Positions 11,113 through 21,554 are shown, counted from the stretch's first letter. The stretch: 64,000 bases of DNA from Ahaetulla prasina (GCF_028640845.1 NC_080548.1:5264314-5328313), one strand, 5' to 3'. Made by a program: numbers and translations. Notes: a model not told the origin generated them from the sequence alone.

Positions 11113-11793
11113 AGACGGATGCCCTCGTGACGTCTCGCCTGGATTACTGCAATGCTCTCTACATGGGGCTCCCCTTGAGGGGCATCCGGAGGCTTCAGTT
11201 AGTCCAGAATGTGGCTGCACGGGTGATAGAGGGAGCCCCTCATGGCTCCCGTGTTACACCTATCCTGCGCAGACTGCACTGGCTACCTGTGGCCTTCCGG
11301 GTGCTCTTCAAGGTGCTGGTGACAATCTTTAAAGCGCTCCATGGCATAGGGCCGGGCTATTTACGGGACCGCCTACTGCTACCAAATACCTCCCACCGAC
11401 CCGTGCGCTCTCACAGAGAGGGACTCCTCAGGGTGCCGTCAGCTAGGCAGTGCCGTCTGGTGACACCCAGGGGAAGGGCCTTCTCTGTGGGGGCTCCCAC
11501 CCTCTGGAACGAATTCCCTCCAGGACTTTGTCAACTTCCGGACCTCCGAACCTTTCGTCGCGAGTTTAATACACACTTATTCATCTGCGCGGGACTGGAT
11601 TAGATTTTAAAGTTATGGGTTTTAAGGGTTTTTTATTATTTATACTATTTTAAATTTGGGCAATAGAATAAGTTTTTTAATTGTTGTTTTTAATCTGTAT
11701 TTATATGTATTTTAACTGCCTGTGAACCGCCCTGAGTCCTTAGGGAGATAGGGCGGTATATAAATTTGAAAAATAAAATAATAATAATAAATA
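11113..11793 (+). mobile_element. L2 LINE 3' part joined to L1
   Basis: Reading frame 11127-11603 encodes the L2 ORF2 C-terminus (RLDYCNALYMGLPL, RRLHWLPVAFRVLF, GRAFSVGAPTLWNE) and stops naturally. The 3' UTR ends with the hairpin ACCGCCC (11726) and GGGCGGT (11751) and an AAT-rich tail to 11793. The junction with L1 is near GGATGCC/CTCGTGAC. A short L2 stretch normally between these motifs is absent. Confidence 0.85.
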
Positions 11794-12791
11794 ATATCAA
11801 AAGCCGCTGAGGGGTCTAATAGGACCAGGGCAGAGGAACAACCCCTATCCCTGGCCCTCCAGAGATCATCCACCAACGCGACCAAAGCCGTCTCAGTGCT
11901 GTAACCGGGCCGGAAACCGGACTGGAACGGGTCTAGATAGACAGTTTCATCCAGGTGCAGGGGAAACTGATATGCCACCATACTCTCTACAACCTTTGCC
12001 GCGAAGCGAAGGTTGGAGACCGGACGATAATTACCTAAAACAGCCAGGTCCAGGGAAGGCTTCTTGAGGAGGGGCCTCACCACCGCCTCTTTCAAGGCAG
12101 CTGGAAAGACTCCCTCCAACAAGGAAGCGCTCGTAATCACCTGGAGCCAGCCTCGTGTCACCTCCTGAGTGGCCAGCACCAGCCAGGAGGGGCACGGGTC
12201 CAGTAAACACGTGGTGGCATTCAATCTACCCAGCAACCTGTCCATGTCCTCGGGAGCCACAGGGTCAAACTCATCCCAGACAATATCACCAAGACCGCCC
12301 TCAGACGCCCCGTCTGAATCGCTGCAATTTTGGTCCAGACCGTCCCGAAGCTGAACAATTTTATCGTATAAATAACCGTTAAACTCCTCAGCACGTCCCT
12401 GCAACGGGTCATCCCGCTCCCCCTGGTGAAGGAGGGAGCGGGTCACCCGAAACAGGGCGGCTGGGCGGTTACACCTTAACATATAAGCCAACCACCTCCC
12501 TGATTTATTGGCATTACAAAAAGTATTATGTTTAGCATATTGTATATTGGTTGCCACCTGATCTGCCATTAACATATTAAATTGACTCTGTAATATCTTT
12601 ATCGCCTCATTAATTTTTAAATCATGTGGATTATATACCAGTAATTGTTGTTTTCTCTGAATTTCCTCTTCTAAATCCCGACGCTGTTTTTGTAATTTTT
12701 TCCTCTGTCTACTATTAATATATATCAAATTACCTCGCATAAAGGCCTTGCTAGCATCCCACACCATTTCAATCGAAGTTCCCTTATTCAA
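11712..12791 (-). pseudogene. In-frame L1 ORF2 - L2 ORF2 fusion reading frame
   Basis: An uninterrupted 359-codon frame. The first ~105 residues are the L1 ORF2 segment after the endonuclease (GTSIEMVWDASKAFMRG, QSQFNMLMADQVATNIQYA, RWLAYMLR). From NRPAALFRVTRS onward it is L2 reverse transcriptase N-terminal region (fingers/palm up to SAAFD). The last residues derive from antisense L2 tail. The catalytic YADD is missing, so it cannot be an active RT. Whether the open frame is chance or a remnant of an expressed chimaera cannot be decided here. Confidence 0.7.
11795..12472 (-). mobile_element. L2 LINE middle part, antisense, joined to L1 ORF2
   Basis: On the minus strand it encodes the L2 region from NRPAALFRVTRSLLHQ through [27 protein letters not shown] and DPFQSGFRPGYSTETALVAL to LSAAFD, where it stops at the abutting AAT tail of the plus-strand L2. 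No L2 3' end belongs to this piece. Its right end fuses in frame with L1 ORF2. Confidence 0.85.
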
Positions 12792-13628
12792 ATTATAATC
12801 AAAAAATTCTTTATTTGTTTTTTACATTGATTTACATTATCCTCATATCTCAACAAATTTTCATTTATTCTCCATGATCTTCTTCCTCCTTCATATTGCA
12901 ACTCCATCCATACCGGACTATGATCAGTTAAACACCTTGGAAATATCTTTGTTTTCTTAACCCTAGAAAGCAAGTCATTAGTAATTAATATAAAATCAAT
13001 ACGTGAAAAAGATTGATGCCTATCCGAAAAATAAGTATAGTCTCTATCATCAAAATTCTGCCTTCTCCATATATCTTTCAACTCAAAATCGTCCATCAAA
13101 TCAAAAAAAGATTTAGGCAATTTTGCATGCATAGGAATTTTCTTAGAAAGAGTTCTTTTATCTTTTCTAATATCCATTACAACATTCCAATCCCCTAATA
13201 TAATAAATGTTTTATAGTCCCAAAGAGTCATTTTTTCATGTAACAGTTTATAAAATTTTTCTTGTTGTTGATTAGGTGCATATATGCCAATCACAAGTGT
13301 CTTTTTTCTTTCTAAAATCAATTCAATAGCAATATATCTTCCTTGAATGTCCGTTTCAATTAATTTAGCTGATTTTTTTTTTCAAATATATAACTATACC
13401 ATTTTTCTTATTCGGAGCAGAAGAAACAAAATGTTTACCTAATTTCGAATTAATCAGATATTTCTGATCTGATAATTTTATATGTGTCTCTTGCAAATAT
13501 ATCACATCGTTTTTAAATTGTTTCAAATAATGGAATATTTTTCTTCTTTTCTGTGCTGAATTCAAACCATTAACTTTCCATGTCAAAAATTTATTTGCCA
13601 TCACTGGCCTCTTGAAGCTTCTGAGCAA
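12473..13628 (-). pseudogene. L1 ORF2 endonuclease region, broken
   Basis: Minus-strand frames 13628-13365, 13321-12788 and 12791-12473 together span the apurinic-like endonuclease: KFLTWKVNGLNSAQKRRKI, VIYLQETHIKLSD (catalytic Glu), GIYAPNQQQEKF, ILGDWNVVMD, SFSRIDFILI and LTDHSPVWME (terminal SDH-like motif). Frame breaks fall in an A/T run near 13370 and near 12790. The RT domain is replaced by L2 sequence. The domain would nick target DNA in an intact L1. Confidence 0.85.
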
Positions 13629-13639
13629 TTAACTGAAGA

Positions 13640-14663
13640 CTCTCACTCTTCGTCTTGGCTCCTCCCACAGCTTCAGTAGTAGAATTCCATTCCTGTCTTT
13701 GAAGTCGTTCCTCTATCTCCTTATGCCTAATAGCTCCCCTTGTTACTCTTTTTTCTTGAGTTGTTCTTGAGGTACTGACATCACAGGTGCAGTTTCAACT
13801 TCCCCACTCTGTTTCTCTTGAAGACTTTTATCCACTGTTTCTACATCCACTTTCAATACATTAAAAAGAAAATCTTTTGCTTTCAACTCAGTATCAATTC
13901 GATATCTCCTGCCTTGAAAAAATACTGTTAAGCCAATTGGAATCTCCCATCTATATTGAATCTGATGCTTCTTAAGCTCTTATGTAAAAAACCTAAAGTC
14001 CCATCTATCCTTTAACATTTTAGCAGAGATCTCTTTCAAAACCAACACCTCCTGTTCTCCTATTTGCAAATTTTTTTGGTATGTAGCTTGCAAAATCTGA
14101 TTTCTTATTGTAGAAATCAAAAAATAAATTACAATGTCTCTTGGGAGCTTTTTCTGCCTCGCTACCCAAGAATTAACCCTGTATGCCTTATCTATTTGAA
14201 AATCAACTTCTCGAGGGTCCATTCCTAACATTTCAGCTAAAGCTTCCGATATGACTTTTTAAACATCTTCTTCCTTCTGATCCTGGAGACCCCTAATTCT
14301 CAAAGCCTTCTCCAACGCTCTATATTGCAATACCACCACATGGTCCTCATTTTTATCCACTTTATTTAGGAGCTCTCTGACTTTATTATCTAAATACTGA
14401 TTTGCTTGATTAATTACTTCCACTTTATCCTCCATTACTTCCAATTTTTTTGCCAAACCTTGAAAAGCCATCAATAAATCTTCTCTAATTTTTTTATTAG
14501 TCTCTTTAATTTCCTCCCTAAGTTGATCTTTCAAACCATGAATATTATTCATGAGTTCTTTAAATCTTTCTTCAGAAACTCTGTTCTGTTCCTTTAACAT
14601 ATCTTCTAAGTTACTTTCAGACCCCCTTCTCGTCATGGGAGCTTTTGGTGGTTTAAAAGCCAT
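13640..14663 (-). pseudogene. L1 ORF1, minus-strand copy, broken
   Basis: Starts MAFKPPKAPMTRRGSESNLED at 14663, coiled coil to about 14360, RRM-like start VVVLQYRALEKALRIRGLQ, stop at 14259. Continues 14231-13980 (DPREVDFQIDKAYRVNSW, LPRDIVIYFLISTIRNQIL) to a stop and then in a third frame to about 13640. It is about 1.0 kb long like the other ORF1 copies. At least two disabling changes. Confidence 0.85.
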
Positions 14664-15125
14664 TTTAATTTAAGTAAAGTCTCTAATTAGAATTGTAAAA
14701 TCTCAAAGTCTCAAAAAGTCTCAAATTAAAGTTGTAAAATAAAAACTTTCACCTTGCCTCCTATGGAGCTAAAATCCACAAAGACGAACTTCGCTTTCTC
14801 TCACAAGCAGCCTCCAATCCACTTCCTCTCAGACGCCATTTTTTCCTTCACTAAGTTAAAGTGAGAAAAAGTTCCCCCTTTTTTAAAAGAAGTAGAAGTC
14901 AGTTCTCTTCTTGCTTCCCCAGTAATTGATCACTTGTATTTGTCCCCGTCTGCTTCTAGTATTCAAAACGGAATCAATTGAGCAGAGGTGGACGTCTTCC
15001 TCTTGTCCTGCCTAATTAGCAGGATCGAGCCGAGTCTGGAGTAGGGCTGGGTTAGGCAGGCACCCCTCCGAGACTCTGCATACTAAAGCAGAGCCCCTGG
15101 GGCAATCTTCTGCTCTCCAGCCACT
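14664..15125 (-). mobile_element. L1 5' UTR (minus-strand copy)
   Basis: Leader preceding the minus-strand ORF1. Contains AAAATGGCG (plus-strand CGCCATTTT at 14834-14842) followed by TCTGAGAGGAAG, as in the L1 at 55188. Its left-pointing promoter faces the right-pointing leader at 9546-10124. Outer limit is approximate. Confidence 0.65.
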
Positions 15126-15632
15126 CTAGGCTATTCTCTTTCACCCAGAAAAAAGCTTTGAAGCTGTCTCACAGCTGTTCTCCACTGTTACACCAGCTTT
15201 TACAGGATCTCGGTTCGGGACGCCATTCCAGACGTCCTCCGGGGAAGACGGAAGCCACCGGAAGTCTCCTTCATACCATGTTATCTTGGTTCCAGCAAGC
15301 AGAGCTCAAACTCAAGCCCAACAAGTGCAGATTGGGAGTGCCACAGGTGGAGTTCTTGGGCTACCTCGTTGATGCTGCCGGCCTTCACCCAAGGCCTGCG
15401 AAGGTGCAAGTAATACAAAATGCCCCACAGCATACCGGTAGATCCAAACTACAATCTTTCCTGGGACTTTTGAACTTTTATAACATGTCAAGGCGACAGT
15501 TGCTGAGCCACTCCACCGCCTTCTTGATAAAATGACACCTTGGGCTTGGGAACGCAAGGAGGCTGACATTTTCCAAGCTGTCAAGAAACTACTCAGATCG
15601 ACTCTGATTTAGTCCAGTATGACAGCGATCTT
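15126..15632 (+). pseudogene. mag-lineage Gypsy (Gypsy-C): reverse transcriptase C-terminal part
   Basis: Pieces of a Ty3/Gypsy RT connection domain: HPEKSFEAVSQLF at about 15145, then AELKLKPNKCRLGVPQVEFLGYLVDAAGLHP (15300-15395), LQSFLGLLNFYNM, PLHRLLDKMTPWAWE and finally DLVQYDSDL at 15608-15632. The tether GLKLKxxKC...FLGYxVDAxGLHP is typical of K02A2.6-like (mag) elements. Frame breaks occur. The RNase H expected next is found at 18168, beyond an inserted L2. Confidence 0.75.
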
Positions 15633-18167
15633 TATTTATTAAATTATTTTATTATTATTTATTAAATTTCTAGACCGCCCTTATCCCGAAGGACTCAGGG
15701 CGGTGTACAGCCAGGCTAAAAACATACACAATATACAATATTAAAAAACTAAATTAAAACACTTATTACACAATTGGCCGAAAAATTAAAATAATTAAAA
15801 TCGAAAAAACCCCAATTTAAAATATAAATAGAATTTAAAATTTAAAAGCTAAACAGTTTAAAAACATTTAAGCTAGCCCCGCGCGAATAAACAAATATGT
15901 TTTCAATTCACGACGAAAGGTCCGAAGGTCAGGTATTTGACGTTATCCAGGGGGAAGTTCATTCCAAAGAGTAGGAGCCCCCACAGAGAAGGATCTTCCC
16001 CTGGGGGCTGCCAGCCAACATTGTTTGGCTGACGGCACCCTGAGAAGTCCCTCTCTGTGAGAGCGTACGGGACGGTGGGAGGCATGAGGTAACAGCAGGC
16101 GGTCCCGTAAGTACCCAGGTCCCAAGCCATGGAGCGCTTTAAAGGTGGTAACCAAAACCTTGAAATGCACCTGGAAGGCAACAGGTAGCCAGTGCAGTCT
16201 GCGCAGGAGAGGTGTTACATGGGAGTTACGTGGAACTCCCTCTATCACCCACGCAGCTGCATTCTGGACCAACTGAAGCCTCCGAGTGCATCTCAAGGGG
16301 AGCCCCATGTAGAGAGCATTGCAATAATCCAGGCGAGAGGTAACGAGAGCATGAGTGACCGTGCATAAGGCATCCCGGTCTAGAAAGGGGCGCAACTGGC
16401 GCACCAGGCGAACCTGGTGAAAGGCTCTCCTGGAGACGGCCGTCAAATGATCTTCAAATGACAGCCGTGCATCCAGGAGAACACCCAAGTTGTGCACCCT
16501 TTTCCTTGGGGCCAATAACTCGCCCCCAACAGCCAGCTGCGGCTGCAGCTGACTGTATCGGGGTGCCGGCATCCACAGCCACTCCGTCTTGGAGGGATTG
16601 AGCTTGAGCCTGTTCCTCCCCATCCAGACCCGTACGGCCTCCAAACACCGGGATAGCACTTCGACAGCTTCGTTGGGATGGCCCGGGGTGGAAAAGTACA
16701 GCTGAGTGTCATCAGCGTACTGCTATCTCACCCCGAAGCCACTGATGATCTCACCCAGCGGCTTCATATAGATGTTGAACAGAAGAGGCGAGAGAATCGA
16801 CCCCTGCGGCACCCCTCATGTAAGGTGCCTCGCGGTCGACCTCTGCCCCCCTGTCAACACCGTCTGCGACCGGTCAGAGAAGTAGGAGGAGAACCACCGA
16901 TAAACGGTGCCTCCCACTCCCAACCCCCCCAACCGGCGCAGCAGGATACCATGGTTGATGGTATCGAAAGCCGCCGAGAGATCTAACAGGACCAGAGCAG
17001 AGGAATAACCCCTGTCTCTGGCCCTCCAGAGATCATCCACCAATGCGACCAAAGCTGTCTCCGTGCTATATCCGGGTCGGAAGCCGGACTGGAACAAGTC
17101 TAGATAGACGGCTTCATCCAGGTACTGGGGTAGCTGCCATGCCACCGCACTCGCTTTATTGCGAAGGTTGGAGACCGGACGGTAATTTCCTAAAACAGCT
17201 GGGTCCAGGGACGGCTTCTTGAGGAGGGGTCTCACCACCGCCTCCTTCAAGGCAGCAGGGAAAACCCCTTCCAGCAAAGAAGCGTTAATAATCCCCTGGA
17301 GCCAGCCTCGTGTCACTTCCTGAGAGGCCAGCACCAGCCAGGAAGGGCACGGGTCCAGTAAACATGTCGTGGCATGCAGCCTCCCCAGCAACCTGTCTAC
17401 GTCCTCGGGAGCCACAGGGTCAAACTCATCCCAAACAATCTCCACAAGACGCAACTCCGCTCTCTCATCCGGATCATCCCAATTTCAGTCCAAGCCATCC
17501 CGGAGCTGAACGATTTTATCGTATAGATAACCACTAAACTCCTTGGCACGTCCCTGTAATGGGTCATCCCGCACCTCCTGATGCAGGAGAGAGCGGGTCA
17601 CCCGAAACAGGGCGGCCGGGCGGTTATCTGCCAACGCAATGAGGGTGGAAGCGTAAGAACGCTTCGCCTCCCTCATTGCCACTAGGTAGGTCCTAGAATA
17701 GGACCTAACTAGTGTTCGGTCAGCTTCGGAACGGCTGGACCTCCAAACACTCTCTAGGCGTCTTCTCCGGCGTTTCATCTCCCTCAGCCCCTCGGAGAAC
17801 CAGGGGGCCGGTCGAGATTTACGCCGGGTCAGACGCCGCAAGTGCACGACACGGTCCAAAGCTCCAGCCGTGGCCTGTTCCCAGGCCGCAACTAGTTCTT
17901 CAGTCGTGCCGTGGGCCAGGTCCTCAGGAAACGGCCTAAGCTCCATCAGGAACCTCTCCGGGTCCATCAGGCGCCTGGGACGGAACCAGCGCTTTGGTTC
18001 CGTCTCCCTGCAGTGGTGGGTAGCGGTCTGAAAATCTAGGCGAAGGAGAAAATGATCTGACCACGCCACTGGTTCTGTTTCTAACTTATCTAGTTTCAGA
18101 TCATTTAACCACTGTCCAGAGATATAAATTAAGTCCAGTGTGCCTCCCCCTATGTGCGTAGGACCTT
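15633..18167 (-). mobile_element. L2 LINE, antisense, inserted in Gypsy-C
   Basis: 3' tail (TTATTTATT-rich) at 15633, hairpin at 15673-15703, then ORF2 in minus-strand frames 16659-15943, 17454-16816 and 18069-17485. Landmarks: WLPVAFQVHFK, RVWMGRNRLKLNPSKTEW, DPFQSG or LFQSGFRPGYSTETAL, RFLMELRPFPEDL, and the end of the endonuclease domain (WSDHFLLRLDF). The 5' end is truncated in the endonuclease at about 18167 (GPTHIGG). Insertion split the Gypsy-C sequence between DSDL and the Leu-Thr-Cys-Asp of RNase H without visible loss. Confidence 0.85.
15943..18069 (-). pseudogene. L2 ORF2 (RT), three frames
   Basis: The RT palm block with STETALVALVDDLWRARDRGYSSALVLLDLSAAFDT lies in 17454-16816, which ends before the catalytic YADD region; the region around 16740-16830 carries a stop and frameshifts (plus-strand frame restarts at 16678). 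The C-terminal part 16659-15943 is open and includes LDYCNALYMGLPL and AFSVGAPTLWNELPPG. Normal L2 ORF2 combines endonuclease and RT; this copy is 5'-truncated and broken. Confidence 0.8.
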
Positions 18168-18377
18168 CCCCTGACTTTGACCTGTGATGGGGGTGGGGTC
18201 ATTTTGAGCCATCGTCTGCCTAATGGGACCGAAGCCCCCATTGCATACTTTTCAAGAACTCTATCTGCCGCTGAATGAAATTATGGGCACATCGACAAGG
18301 AGGCGCTGGCCATTGTGGCCCAGATGAAGGCTTTAGGCTACAGTTACCTATGGTGGCCCAAGTTAGATGAAACAATC
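17441..18377. repeat. Tandem duplication, copy 1 (~937 bp)
   Basis: Spans the 5' part of the L2 and the adjoining Gypsy-C RNase H/integrase start. It is repeated directly at 18378-19312. The boundary motif AAACAATC lies at 17433-17440, 18370-18377 and 19305-19312. Copies differ by scattered, mostly C/T substitutions. Confidence 0.9.
18168..18377 (+). pseudogene. Gypsy-C RNase H fragment (copy 1)
   Basis: Reads LTLTCDGGGVILSHRLPNGTE in part, then APIAYFSRTLSAAE, a stop in place of the next residue, NYGHIDKEALAIV, and an abrupt switch to integrase sequence (MKALGYSYLWWPKLDETI). The RNase H C-terminus and linker are therefore deleted. The same structure occurs in the duplicate. Confidence 0.75.
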
Positions 18378-19102
18378 TCACAAGACGCAACTCCGCCTCT
18401 CATCCGGATCATCCCAATTTCGGTCCAAGCCATCCCGGAGCTGAACGATTTTATCATATAGATAACCGCTAAACTCCTCGGCGCGTCCCTGTAACGGGTC
18501 ATCCAGCACCTCCTGATGCAGGAGAGAGCGGGTCACCCGAAACAGGGCGGCCGGGCGGTTATCTGCCGACGCAATGAGGGTGGAAGCGTAAGAACGCTTC
18601 GCCTCCCTCATTGCCACTAGGTAGGTCCTAGAATAGGACCTAACTAGTGTTCGGTCAGATTCGGAACGGCTGGACCTCCAAATACTCTCTAGGCATCTTC
18701 TCCGGCGTTTCATCTCCCTCAGCCCCTCGGAGAACCAGGGGGCCGGTCTAGATTTACGCCGGGTCAGAGGCCGCAAGGGCACGACATGGTCCAAAGCTCC
18801 AGCCGCAGCCTGTTCCCAGGCCGCAACTAGTTCTTCAGTCGTGCCGTGGGTCAGGTCCTCAGGAAACGGCCCAAGCTCTGTCAGGAACCTCTCCGGGTCC
18901 ATCAGGCACCTGGGACGGAACCAGCGTGTTGGTTCCGTCTCCCTGCAGTGGTGGGTAGCGGTCTGAAAATCTAGGCGAAGGAGAAAATGATCTGACCATG
19001 ACACTGGTTCCGTTTCTAACTTATCTAGTTTCAGATCATTTAACCACTGTCCAGAGATATAAATTAAGTCCAGTGTGCCTCCCCCTATGTGCGTAGGACC
19101 TT
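18378..19102 (-). pseudogene. Duplicated L2 ORF2 segment (endonuclease end to RT linker)
   Basis: Minus-strand frame 19004-18378 encodes SWSDHFLLRLDFQTATHHCR, RCLMDPERFLTELGPFPEDL, TRRKSRPAPWFSEGLREMKRR and NRPAALFRVTRSLLHQEV. It stops at the duplication junction. It is open over 208 codons, slightly better preserved than copy 1. Confidence 0.8.
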
Positions 19103-19312
19103 CCCCTGACTTTGACCTGTGATGGGGGTGGGGTCATTTTGAGCCATCGTCTGCCTAATGGGACCGAAGCCCCCATTGCATACTTTTCAAGAACTCTATC
19201 TGCCGCTGAATGAAATTATGGGCACATCGACAAGGAGGCGCTGGCCATTGTGGCCCAGATGAAGGCTTTAGGCTACAGTTACCTATGGTGGCCCAAGTTA
19301 GATGAAACAATC
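18378..19312. repeat. Tandem duplication, copy 2 (935 bp)
   Basis: Direct repeat of 17441-18377. It contains minus-strand L2 sequence (18378-19102; open frame 19004-18378, 208 codons, same content as 18069-17485) and the Gypsy-C RNase H fragment. After AAACAATC at 19305-19312 the original Gypsy-C sequence continues with integrase. Confidence 0.9.
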
Positions 19313-19740
19313 AAACTGGGTCGCAGAGTGCCAGCAGTGCCAGCACACTAGCTCAGTCCCTCCTATAGCTCCAGTTAGGGAATGGGAGGTTCCGAAGGCC
19401 CCCTGGTCCCAAGTTCACTTGGATTTCGCAGGGTTGTTCCAAGGCCATACCTTTATGGTCACTGTGGACACCTATTCTAAGTGGGTTGAGATGGCAACAA
19501 TGGCCTCAACCACAGCGGAAGCACTGAGAAAATTATTTGCAACCCACAGCCTACCTGACATCCTCAACTGACCTCAGCCACCTTCCAAATTTATTTAGGA
19601 AGACATGGCATTAGGCATGCTATGGTGGCTCCATTCCACCTGGTGGGAAATGGCCTTGCTGAAAGAGCAGTGCGATCAGCCAAGGAGGCCCTCGCCAAAC
19701 TAGGGCCCAGGGACTGGCAAGCTAAATTAGCCAACTACTT
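19103..19740 (+). pseudogene. Gypsy-C RNase H fragment and integrase
   Basis: RNase H remnant to about 19245, then integrase: CQQCQHTSSVPPIAP (zinc finger CxxC end), PWSQVHLDFAGLFQG (first catalytic Asp), VTVDTYSKWVEMATM, LFATHSLPDIL, a stop at 19569, then RHGIRHAMVAPFHLVGNGLAERAV (catalytic Glu in LAERA) and LAKLGPRDWQAKLANY. The region with the second catalytic Asp (SDNG-like) is lost near 19570. Typical mag/K02A2.6-type integrase; the copy is dead. Confidence 0.8.
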
Positions 19741-20338
19741 TTTTTTTAATTGAAAAAGTTTTACAAATTTTTCCCCCCATACATCCCCCCTCCCCCCAAC
19801 CCTAACCCTTTCCCTCCCTCCTCCCTCCTTCCCCCATCCCTTCCCCCCCCCGACTTCCCAGAGGAAATACAGGGTATCGTAGCTAACAATCATAAACTAA
19901 AATATGCTAATTAACATAAACTCCCATCCATCTTCTTGAGCCTCAACTCCCCTTTTCCATAAAAAAGAAGAAAAAGGAAAATGTTAATACTAATATAATT
20001 ACATTCTATTCATTTAAAAGCTATTTAGTATTTTGTTATTTCAGTCCAATATTTTTTTAAAAAAAATCAAACCATCTCCATTATATATATCTTTCGAAAG
20101 TAGTCTTTCAAATACGCTGATAATTCTCTAAATCCATTAAAATCCAATTTTCTGTAATAAACAATATCCCATCTTCCAATGTTGTAATATCAAAAATTAT
20201 TCCTTATAATCCATCAAATTTGTATGTCCATCATACATACTAATAAACATCATGTTTTAGCTTATATAAATTTAACATTTACCTCATATTCTTCCCCATA
20301 TTCCCCACACTATAAATTTCTAAACACTTTTTTCTAGC
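19741..20338 (-). mobile_element. Probable L1 3' end, antisense, with G-rich tract
   Basis: Begins with a run of T (poly(A) tail on the minus strand), then AATTGAAAAAGTTTTACAAA and a strongly C-rich stretch at 19770-19852 (G-rich on the minus strand). The rest is AT-rich without a conserved frame. A poly(A) tail plus a G-rich tract is the usual layout of L1 3' UTRs. No ORF2 protein could be read with confidence, so the call is tentative. Confidence 0.45.
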
Positions 20339-20406
20339 TTACAAAAAAGTAGGTTGTGGTCTACTTTGTCGAATGCCTTGCTGAAGTCTAAATACATTAT
20401 GTCTAC
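20339..20406 (-). pseudogene. CR1 reverse transcriptase motif A fragment
   Basis: The minus strand reads VDIMYLDFSKAFDKVDHNLL, the catalytic motif A of CR1 reverse transcriptases. Nothing recognisable flanks it. Confidence 0.75.
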
Positions 20407-20796
20407 ATAATATATATGTAATGGACAGGCTCCATTACAGTCATAACTTGAGGACTACTTGTACTTGGTAGTTGCCAAACTATCATCCTTTTGTCATCTA
20501 TAACATCTACTATAGGACAGCTGAAAATGTCTCTGAGACTGCAGTGATAATACAGGAGATTAAATATTACACTTTTGGGAGAGATGTTTTGACTGCTTCC
20601 AATTCTTCTGATGTTAATATGGTTGTGCCATAAAGTTATTTTTGATCCCTAGTGATCATGTAGAAAAAGATTCAGGTTCTGAATCATTTAAGGGGTTTGT
20701 TTATTTCAAGTGAGCAGGAGATTGTTTAAATTTCTTGAAGATAGTCTGAAGATGATCATGGTTCAAATACTTCCTGCTGAATGTAGCTTTGTCCTC
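20407..20796. other. No recognised gene or element
   Basis: About 390 bp of AT-rich sequence with no conserved reading frame or repeat signature that I can identify. Confidence 0.5.
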
Positions 20797-20804
20797 CTAA
20801 AGTG

Positions 20805-21554
20805 CAGGGTGAAATCCAGCAGGTTCTGACAGGTTCTGGAGAACTGATAGCAGAAATTTTGAGCAGTTCGGAGAACCGGTAGTGGAAATTTTGAGGAGGA
20901 TCAGCAAATACCACTGTCTGGTCCTAAAGTGGGGAGGGAATGGAGATTTTGCAGTATCCTTCCCCTGCCACGCCCATCAAGCCACACTGTCAGCCTCCAC
21001 TCCAATCTTCGTATACTTTTGAATAATTTATATCAGTAGATAGAATGTGAAATGTTTATTTCTGTATTATAAATCAATTAAGGAAATGAGATGTATCATA
21101 CCACCATACAGGGTAAGGGAAAGGAGCCTATTAAGAGTGTCGGCTGACATAACAGTGTGGGAGGGGTGATTAACGGCTGAGTGTTAAGAGCGCGGGCTTT
21201 TCCAACAGAAACTGCATTCCTAAGATGATTGACAACTAGAGACCTGTGGAAGAAGATTACCACGAGGGGCCGAGAAGGAGCTGGCATTGGACCAGACCAG
21301 CCTGACCTCCTGAAGGAGGAGGGACAATTGGGGGGATATGATATGTTAGCCATATTTTGTCTCAGATCCAACTTTACTAAGCTGCCATCAAGACTGTAAC
21401 TAGTAAAAGTACTTTTCTTTATTCCAAATGAAGTCAAGGTGAATTCTTTCCTAGTTATAATCAGAGGTAGCCTGACACACACTCACCAAGCCACACCATG
21501 CCCACCAAGCCATGCCCACAGAACCGGTAGTAAAAAATTTGGATTTCACCACTG
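20805..21554. mobile_element. hAT-like non-autonomous element, 8-bp TSD
   Basis: Starts CAGGGTGAAATCCA and ends with the inverted form TGGATTTCACCACTG. It is flanked by perfect 8-bp direct repeats CTAAAGTG at 20797-20804 and 21555-21562. Subterminal sequence (AGAACCGGTAGT) is shared with the elements at 28898, 38787 and 39207. No transposase is encoded. The middle contains a foreign-looking block (about 21060-21475). Confidence 0.85.
21060..21475. other. LTR-like block inside the hAT element
   Basis: About 415 bp different in composition from the surrounding hAT sequence, ending TTTCTTTATTCC...GCCTGACACA-like. Layout recalls a retroviral LTR, but I found no clear TG...CA boundaries, TATA box or target duplication, so identity is open. 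Confidence 0.3.

Noticed and set aside
19793..19806. CCCTAACCCT-like telomere motif
   Set aside because: Only two partial units inside a C-rich tract; not a telomere or interstitial telomeric array.
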